From contig JAURMY010000380.1 of NCBI GenBank assembly GCA_030830465.1, forward strand, positions 1 to 5,572: a DNA stretch of 5,572 nt. The letters are read 5' to 3'. Under the pieces are notes generated by a model, which worked only from the letters and a program-made list of their open reading frames with translations, had not been told where the DNA came from and searched no databases. The stretch comes from Alphaproteobacteria bacterium. GTDB taxonomy: Bacteria > Pseudomonadota > Alphaproteobacteria > Rhodobacterales > Rhodobacteraceae. The position numbers and the translations under genes are program-made. The stretch's first letter is position 1. The number at the start of each line of letters is the position of its first letter. Below are positions 1 to 5,572 of this stretch, piece after piece.

Positions 1-29
1 ATGTCGAGGCGGCCAAGGCGGCAGGGGCG
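1..29. repeat. Inverted copy of eda internal sequence at left edge
   Basis: Bases 1-29 are the exact reverse complement of 217-245, which encode the DVEAAKAAGA part of eda. The match ends at base 30. The inverted segment replaces the place where the FCPTGGI-coding part of eda should begin, and its inner end shares a short CGCCCCTGCC-type homology with the expected GAPLP codons. This looks like a microhomology-driven fold-back join. Confidence 0.88.
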
Positions 30-479
30 CGCCCAAAACTTTCAACGCCGGTGCGCCGCCGATATTTTCCGCCGGGAAGAATTTCAACATGTCATAGCCG
101 CGCTCCAGCAGGCGCATCGCCTCAGAGGCGGTTGCGGCGCCGGGAAGCAGGGGCAGGTCTGCGGCCTCGCAGGCCGCCAGAAGGGCATCCGTGGCGCCGG
201 GCGACACCGCAAATTTCGCCCCTGCCGCCTTGGCCGCCTCGACATCAGCAAGGGTCAGAACTGTACCCGCCCCGACGATACCACCCTTGACCGCAGCCAT
301 TTCGCGGATCACGTCCAAAGCGGCCGGGGTTCTTAGGGTGACCTCCAGCATTGGCAGGCCGCCCGCGATCAGCGCCTCGGCCAATGGTCGGGCGTGGCTG
401 GCGGAGTCGACCACCAGCACCGGCACGATCGGGGCGATGGCGCAATATTCGCGGGCGCGTGTGCTGGCTTGGGCGGGGG

Positions 480-483
<4 letters not shown>
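1..483 (-). CDS. eda: KDPG aldolase, C-terminus missing at window edge
   Basis: Cleaves KDPG to pyruvate and glyceraldehyde 3-phosphate, closing the ED pathway. Translated from the ATG at 483, which overlaps the edd TGA as ATGA and has GGAG seven bases upstream, it gives 161 residues with no stop before the edge. Class I aldolase residues are visible: LEVTLRTPAAL (46-56) with Glu47 and Arg51, GIVGAGTVL (68-76), FAVSPG (91-96), LPGAATASE (113-121), and the Schiff-base Lys134 in MLKFFPAEN (132-140). The family is about 205-215 aa, so roughly 50 residues are absent, including the expected FCPTGGI phosphate-binding loop. The last residues, after GAPLP (151-155), read PWPPRH and do not fit the family. 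They are encoded by bases 1-29, which are an inverted copy of 217-245. The natural reading therefore probably stops near residue 152-155, and the tail is likely chimeric. Identity is firm; the last few codons are not. Confidence 0.93.
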
Positions 484-2293
<1,810 letters not shown>

Positions 2294-2297
<4 letters not shown>

Positions 2298-2980
2298 GCC
2301 GGAACCTCTTTTGAATAGTGAATGGTCAGATCGGGGCGGGTCAGGATCAGGCGCACCGGCGCGCTGGCGACCGGACCCGGCTGTTCGGCCCGCAGCAAGG
2401 CGGCCATTTTGGCCGGACCTGCGATCAACAGGTGAATATGCCGGGCCCCTTCGATCACCGGGGCGGTCAGGGTCAGACGCGGTTCAGACGCAGCCTCGGC
2501 CCGCAGCGGCAGGATCACATCGGGGCAGTCAGCCGCCAGCGCCGCGTTCAGCCGGTCGGCTTTGGGAAACAGGCTGGCGATATGGCCGTCAGCACCCATG
2601 CCCAGAACGCAGATATCCAGCGGCAGCGCCGCGCGGATGCCTTTGCTGATTTTGGCTGCGTCCGGCGGATCAGACCGCAGCGGCACAAGCCGGGCGGTGG
2701 CAGCCTTGTTCTGCAACAGGGTTTCGCGCAGCAGCCGGGTGTTGGACCGGGTTGAGCTTTCGGGCACATCGCGTTCATCCGTCAGCAGGACAGAAACCCC
2801 GGCCCAGTCGATATTGGCCACCGAAAGGGCGCGCAGGAACCCGGCGGGGGTGGTGCCGCCCGGAACCGCAAGGCTTGCCTTGCCGCCCGTGCTGAGCGCC
2901 GTTGCAAGCTCACCGGCGACAAGGGCGGCAAGCCCCTGTGCCATCAGCGCGGCGTTCAGATATTCCACCAGACGCGACAT
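2294..2980 (-). CDS. pgl: 6-phosphogluconolactonase (DevB/SOL type)
   Basis: Hydrolyses 6-phospho-D-glucono-1,5-lactone to 6-phosphogluconate, the second step after Zwf. The 228-residue protein shows the family blocks in order: PGGTTP (40-45), TDERDVP (68-74), SNTRLLRETLL (79-89), LGMGADGHIASLFP (126-139) and RLTLTAPVI (168-176). The usual DGHTASLFP core here has Ile in place of Thr; the His and the rest of the motif remain. I chose the ATG at 2980 (MSRLVEYL...). The frame stays open upstream to 3094, but those 38 residues are Arg-rich, lie wholly inside the end of zwf and resemble nothing in the family. GGGGA just upstream could serve as a weak, closely spaced ribosome site, so coupling to zwf termination is likely. 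The TGA overlaps the edd ATG by four bases (ATGA). No signal peptide or membrane segment is seen. This is the DevB type, unrelated to the beta-propeller YbhE lactonase. Confidence 0.95.
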
Positions 2981-4431
2981 CAGTCCCCGATCCCGCGCCA
3001 GCGCCGGCCGTCGCGATGCATCAACATCAGGGCGTCTTCGGGGCCTGACGATCCGGCATCGTATTGCGCGGGCCTTGTCCGGCCCGATTCCCATTCGGCC
3101 GTGATCGGGTCAAGCCATTCCCAGGCGGCCTCGACCTCATCGCCGCGCATGAACAAGGTCTGGTCGCCCCGGATCACATCCATGATCAACCTCTCATAGG
3201 CGTCCGGCGCTTCGGCATCCGCACCCAGCGCTTCGGCAAAGGTCATGTCCAGCGGCACCTCGGTCAGGCGCATGCCGCCGGGGCCGGGATCCTTGATGGT
3301 CATCCGCAGGGTGATGCCTTCATTGGGTTGCAGACGGATGATCAAGGCATTGCCGCGCCGGTTTTCCTCTTTCGGAAAGATCGAATGCGGCGGGTCGCGG
3401 AAAATGATCGAGATTTCGCTAAGCCTTGCGCGCAACCGCTTGCCCGTGCGCAGATAGAACGGCGTTCCGGCCCAGCGCCAGTTTGAAATATGCAGCTTCA
3501 TTGCCACAAAACTTTCGGTGCGGCTGTCTTTGTTGCCGGCATCCGCCAGATAGGATGCCCCATCGCGCCCGGCGCGATACTGGCCGCGCACGATATCGGT
3601 GGCGGGCACCGGGTCCAGCGCGCGGATCACCTTCAGCTTTTCGTCGCGCACCGCATTCGGTTCAAACCGCGAAGGCGGCTCCATCGCTGTCAGGCACAAA
3701 AGCTGCATCAGGTGGTTCTGCACCATATCGCGCATGGCGCCGGAATGGTCGTAATATTCGCCACGCCCGGCAACCCCCAGATCCTCGGCCACGGTGATCT
3801 GCACATGGTCGATATGCTGGCTGTTCCACAGGGGTTCAAACAGGGCATTGGCAAAGCGCAAAGCCATCAGGTTCTGAACGGTTTCCTTGCCCAGATAATG
3901 GTCGATCCGATAGATCTGATGCTCGGCAAAACAGCTGCGCAATTCGGCGTTCAGCACATGGGCCGAGTCCAGATCATGCCCGAAGGGTTTTTCAACCACG
4001 ATACGGCTGTCCCTGGTCGAGATGCCAAACCGGTTCAGGCGGCGGGCGATCGGGCCAAACAGCGAAGGGGCGACCGACAGATAAAAGGCGCGGATGACAT
4101 CCGCCCGCAGGACGGCGGCAAGGTCTTCCCAGCCGTTGTCGCCTTTGGCATCCACCGGAACATAGCGCAGGCAGGACAGAAAGGCGGCAACCTGCTCGGC
4201 TGGTCTGTCCTCGGCCAGAACATGGCGTTCCAATGCGGCCCCGATGCTGGCGCGGAAACTTTCGTCGTCCATCACCGAGCGGGCCGAGCCGATGATCCGC
4301 CCGGTTTGCGGCATCTGGCCCGAAACGAAGCGGTGAAACAGGCCCGGAAAAATCTTGCGTTCGGCCAGATCCCCGGTCGCGCCGAAAATAACCAGATCAA
4401 ACGCGGAAACCGGGATGACTCGGGAGGTCAT
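2980..4431 (-). CDS. zwf: Glucose-6-phosphate 1-dehydrogenase
   Basis: Oxidises glucose 6-phosphate to 6-phosphogluconolactone with NAD(P)+ in the cytosol; it is the entry step to the ED pathway and the oxidative pentose phosphate route. The 483-residue length is normal for bacterial G6PDH. The N-terminal dinucleotide-binding segment has FGATGDLAERK (16-26), followed by EKPFG (147-151). The substrate and active-site signature RIDHYLGKE (175-183) contains Asp177, His178 and Lys182. QNHLMQ carries His240, at the position of the catalytic base in the Leuconostoc enzyme. NWRWAGTPFYLRTGKRL (317-333) lies in the C-terminal domain. The ATG at 4431 is preceded by AGGAG (4441-4445), which overlaps the gap stop codon, with nine bases of spacing. 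The gene's TGA shares one base with the pgl ATG (TGATG), suggesting coupled translation. Coenzyme preference cannot be settled from the sequence. Identification is secure. Confidence 0.97.
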   Translation of the reverse strand: MTSRVIPVSAFDLVIFGATGDLAERKIFPGLFHRFVSGQMPQTGRIIGSARSVMDDESFRASIGAALERHVLAEDRPAEQVAAFLSCLRYVPVDAKGDNGWEDLAAVLRADVIRAFYLSVAPSLFGPIARRLNRFGISTRDSRIVVEKPFGHDLDSAHVLNAELRSCFAEHQIYRIDHYLGKETVQNLMALRFANALFEPLWNSQHIDHVQITVAEDLGVAGRGEYYDHSGAMRDMVQNHLMQLLCLTAMEPPSRFEPNAVRDEKLKVIRALDPVPATDIVRGQYRAGRDGASYLADAGNKDSRTESFVAMKLHISNWRWAGTPFYLRTGKRLRARLSEISIIFRDPPHSIFPKEENRRGNALIIRLQPNEGITLRMTIKDPGPGGMRLTEVPLDMTFAEALGADAEAPDAYERLIMDVIRGDQTLFMRGDEVEAAWEWLDPITAEWESGRTRPAQYDAGSSGPEDALMLMHRDGRRWRGIGD

Positions 4432-4440
4432 GAACGCATA

Positions 4441-4445
4441 CTCCT
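4441..4445 (-). promoter_or_regulatory. zwf ribosome binding site overlapping gap stop
   Basis: AGGAG on the minus strand overlaps the gap TAG stop codon and stands nine bases before the zwf ATG at 4431. It decides the zwf start: the only nearer upstream ATG (in GTATGCGTTCATGA) is in another frame and stops after three codons. Ribosomes ending gap could readily reinitiate on zwf. Confidence 0.7.
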
Positions 4446-5499
4446 ATTCAGCGGCGTGAACCACGTTTTGCAACGGGTCTACGGGGCCGGAGCGGGCTGC
4501 GTCAAGCGATCCCATGACCCGGCCGGTGTCAATCATCCGGTTGGAAAAGCCCCATTCATTGTCATACCAACTGACGATGCGAACCATGCCTTCCTTGGTC
4601 ACGCTGGTCTGTTCCGGCGCAAAACAGGATGAGTGGGGGTCGTGGTTGAAATCAACCGAGACCATCGGATCAGGCGCATAGGACAGAACGCCGGCAAGCG
4701 GCCCGGTGCTGGCCTCGCGCATGACGGCGTTCACGGTTTCTTTGGTGGCGGGCCGCTTGGGCATGAACACCAGATCCACCAACGAGACATTGGGGGTTGG
4801 CACCCGGATGGCGGACCCTTCCAGCCGGCCCTTGAGCTGCGGCAGCACTTCGGAAATCGCTTTGGCGGCCCCCGTCGATGTCGGCACCATGGAGATCGCA
4901 GCCGCGCGGGCGCGGTAAGGATCACGGTGATCGCTGTCATGCGAAGGCTGGTCGCCGGTATAGGAATGGATGGTCGTCATGTAACCGGTCTGAATACCAA
5001 AGGCCCGATCCAGAACCATCGCAACCGGCGCCAGACAATTGGTGGTGCAAGAGGCGTTGGACACGATGATGTCGTCGCGGGTCAGGTCCTGGTGGTTGAC
5101 ACCAAACACCACGGTCCGGTCAACCGCTGCGCCGGGCGCCGAAATCAGCACCCGGCGGGATCCGTTCTTCAGGTGCAGCGCCGCCTTGTCGCGGCTGGTG
5201 AAAAAGCCCGTGCATTCAAAGGCGATGTCCACGTCCTGCCAGGGCAGGTCTTCGGGGTTGCGCAGTGCGGACATCCGGATCAGGTTCTTGCCGACCCGCA
5301 ACATGTTGCCCTCGACCTCAACCGGCAGGTTCAGCCTGCCGTGGATCGAATCATATTTCAGCAGCATCGCCAGGGACTGCGGCGCCGCAAGGTCGTTGAT
5401 GGCGACCACCTCCAAGTCTGTCACGCCATTTTCCAGAAGCGCACGCAAAACACAGCGCCCAATTCTGCCAAAGCCGTTGATGCCGATTTTGATGGTCAT
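4444..5499 (-). CDS. gap: Type I glyceraldehyde-3-phosphate dehydrogenase
   Basis: Cytosolic enzyme that oxidises and phosphorylates glyceraldehyde 3-phosphate to 1,3-bisphosphoglycerate with NAD(P). The 351-residue product opens with the Rossmann motif GINGFGRIGR (residues 6-15). It carries the active-site stretch SNASCTTNCLAP with catalytic Cys151, the partner His178 in TIHSYT, the phosphate-site run PTSTGAAKAI (206-215) and the C-terminal SWYDNEWGFSNRM (310-322). The NDL at 35-37 after the second strand (Asp36) fits NAD preference; this is inferred from the family. Two things are less typical: the S-loop reads PSHDSDHRDPYRARAAA, and roughly 15-20 extra residues follow the usual C-terminal region (families are commonly about 330-340 aa). 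The start ATG has GGAG six bases upstream. The gene heads the cluster, ends in TAG and is followed after 12 bases by zwf, so it probably supplies the step just after KDPG cleavage. Erythrose-4-phosphate dehydrogenase is an unlikely alternative. Confidence 0.96.
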   Translation of the reverse strand: MTIKIGINGFGRIGRCVLRALLENGVTDLEVVAINDLAAPQSLAMLLKYDSIHGRLNLPVEVEGNMLRVGKNLIRMSALRNPEDLPWQDVDIAFECTGFFTSRDKAALHLKNGSRRVLISAPGAAVDRTVVFGVNHQDLTRDDIIVSNASCTTNCLAPVAMVLDRAFGIQTGYMTTIHSYTGDQPSHDSDHRDPYRARAAAISMVPTSTGAAKAISEVLPQLKGRLEGSAIRVPTPNVSLVDLVFMPKRPATKETVNAVMREASTGPLAGVLSYAPDPMVSVDFNHDPHSSCFAPEQTSVTKEGMVRIVSWYDNEWGFSNRMIDTGRVMGSLDAARSGPVDPLQNVVHAAE

Positions 5500-5516
5500 G
5501 GGAGTCTCCGCGAGAT
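5500..5516 (-). promoter_or_regulatory. gap leader with Shine-Dalgarno
   Basis: Read on the minus strand, the 17 bases before the gap ATG are ATCTCGCGGAGACTCCC. GGAG at 5506-5509 is spaced six bases from the ATG, which supports the chosen start. The same 17 bases recur inverted at 5541-5557. Confidence 0.7.
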
Positions 5517-5528
5517 GTTAGCGCTAAC
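5517..5528. promoter_or_regulatory. Putative LacI-family operator upstream of gap
   Basis: GTTAGCGCTAAC is a perfect 12-base palindrome with a central CG, 17 bases before the gap ATG. Central-CG palindromes of this kind are typical operators of LacI/GalR-family sugar regulators, so control of the whole cluster from here is plausible. This is inference: no regulator gene is in the window, and a 12-base palindrome can arise by chance. Being so close to the start codon, a repressor here would most likely block near the transcription start. Confidence 0.5.
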
Positions 5529-5540
5529 GGTATCGCTAAT
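5529..5540. promoter_or_regulatory. Possible second, degenerate operator copy
   Basis: GGTATCGCTAAT abuts the perfect palindrome and matches it at 9 of 12 positions as a direct repeat, keeping the CGCTAA half-site. It may be a second, weaker site 12 bases away (centre to centre). It lies directly beside the suspected fold-back junction at 5540/5541, so its outer side cannot be trusted. No convincing -10/-35 pair can be placed within the reliable sequence. Confidence 0.28.
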
Positions 5541-5572
5541 ATCTCGCGGAGACTCCCATGACCATCAAAATC

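Larger units (their letters stand above)
5485..5572. repeat. 88-base near-perfect palindrome at right edge
   Basis: Bases 5485-5516 and 5541-5572 are exact 32-base inverted copies. The 24 bases between them are also nearly symmetrical, so the 88 bases pair about the centre 5528/5529 at 41 of 44 positions; mismatched pairs are 5517/5540, 5524/5533 and 5527/5530. Each arm contains the gap ribosome site, ATG and first codons, so the right arm reads as a divergent ATG at 5558 encoding MTIKI. Either a fold-back artefact of a contig end, or a shared intergenic region between two divergent gap copies. Confidence 0.9.

Noticed and set aside
4432..4443. Possible terminator or promoter between gap and zwf
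   Set aside because: Only 12 bases, holding part of the zwf ribosome site; no hairpin or T-run is present.
3490..4632. Long plus-strand open frame (380 codons) antisense to zwf and the gap end
   Set aside because: It crosses the gap/zwf boundary, shows no recognisable domain and mirrors well-conserved zwf coding sequence.
5558..5572. Start of a divergent second gap gene (MTIKI)
   Set aside because: Only five codons are visible, and they are an exact inverted copy of the gap start. With a similar fold-back at the other edge, an artefact is likelier, so I list it as a repeat and not a gene.

Overview
The window is a compact, high-GC bacterial segment occupied almost entirely by one minus-strand gene cluster. 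In transcription order (right to left) it reads gap, zwf, pgl, edd, eda. Together these encode the Entner-Doudoroff (ED) route from glucose 6-phosphate to pyruvate plus glyceraldehyde 3-phosphate (GAP), and the dehydrogenase that takes GAP onward. G+C richness, codon use and the protein styles suggest an alphaproteobacterium, most likely of the Rhodobacterales/Rhodobacteraceae. That placement is inference from general resemblance, not a search result.

Layout: gap (4444-5499) comes first, behind a short leader with a LacI-type palindrome at 5517-5528. Twelve bases later comes zwf (2980-4431). zwf, pgl (2294-2980), edd (480-2297) and eda (from 483 leftwards, incomplete) are chained by 1-, 4- and 4-base stop/start overlaps, so the last four genes look translationally coupled. 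Each gene still has its own Shine-Dalgarno-like sequence. No stretch over 300 bases lacks a gene. I see no RNA gene, CRISPR array, insertion sequence, prophage gene or terminator.

Pathway logic: Zwf oxidises glucose 6-phosphate, Pgl hydrolyses the lactone, Edd dehydrates 6-phosphogluconate to KDPG, Eda splits KDPG to pyruvate and GAP, and Gap oxidises GAP to 1,3-bisphosphoglycerate. All key catalytic motifs inspected are present, except the C-terminal part of Eda, which is missing from the window.

The most unusual structure is at the two edges. The last 32 bases (5541-5572) are an exact reverse complement of 5485-5516, the start of gap. The first 29 bases (1-29) are an exact reverse complement of 217-245, inside eda. 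Both ends therefore fold back on nearby coding sequence. Together they look more like chimeric fold-back ends of an assembled contig than biology, although a divergent second gap copy remains possible on the right. I found no convincing undescribed system. The genes themselves are well-known central metabolism; the points worth checking are the edges, the tandem operator-like sites and the placement of gap at the head of the cluster.
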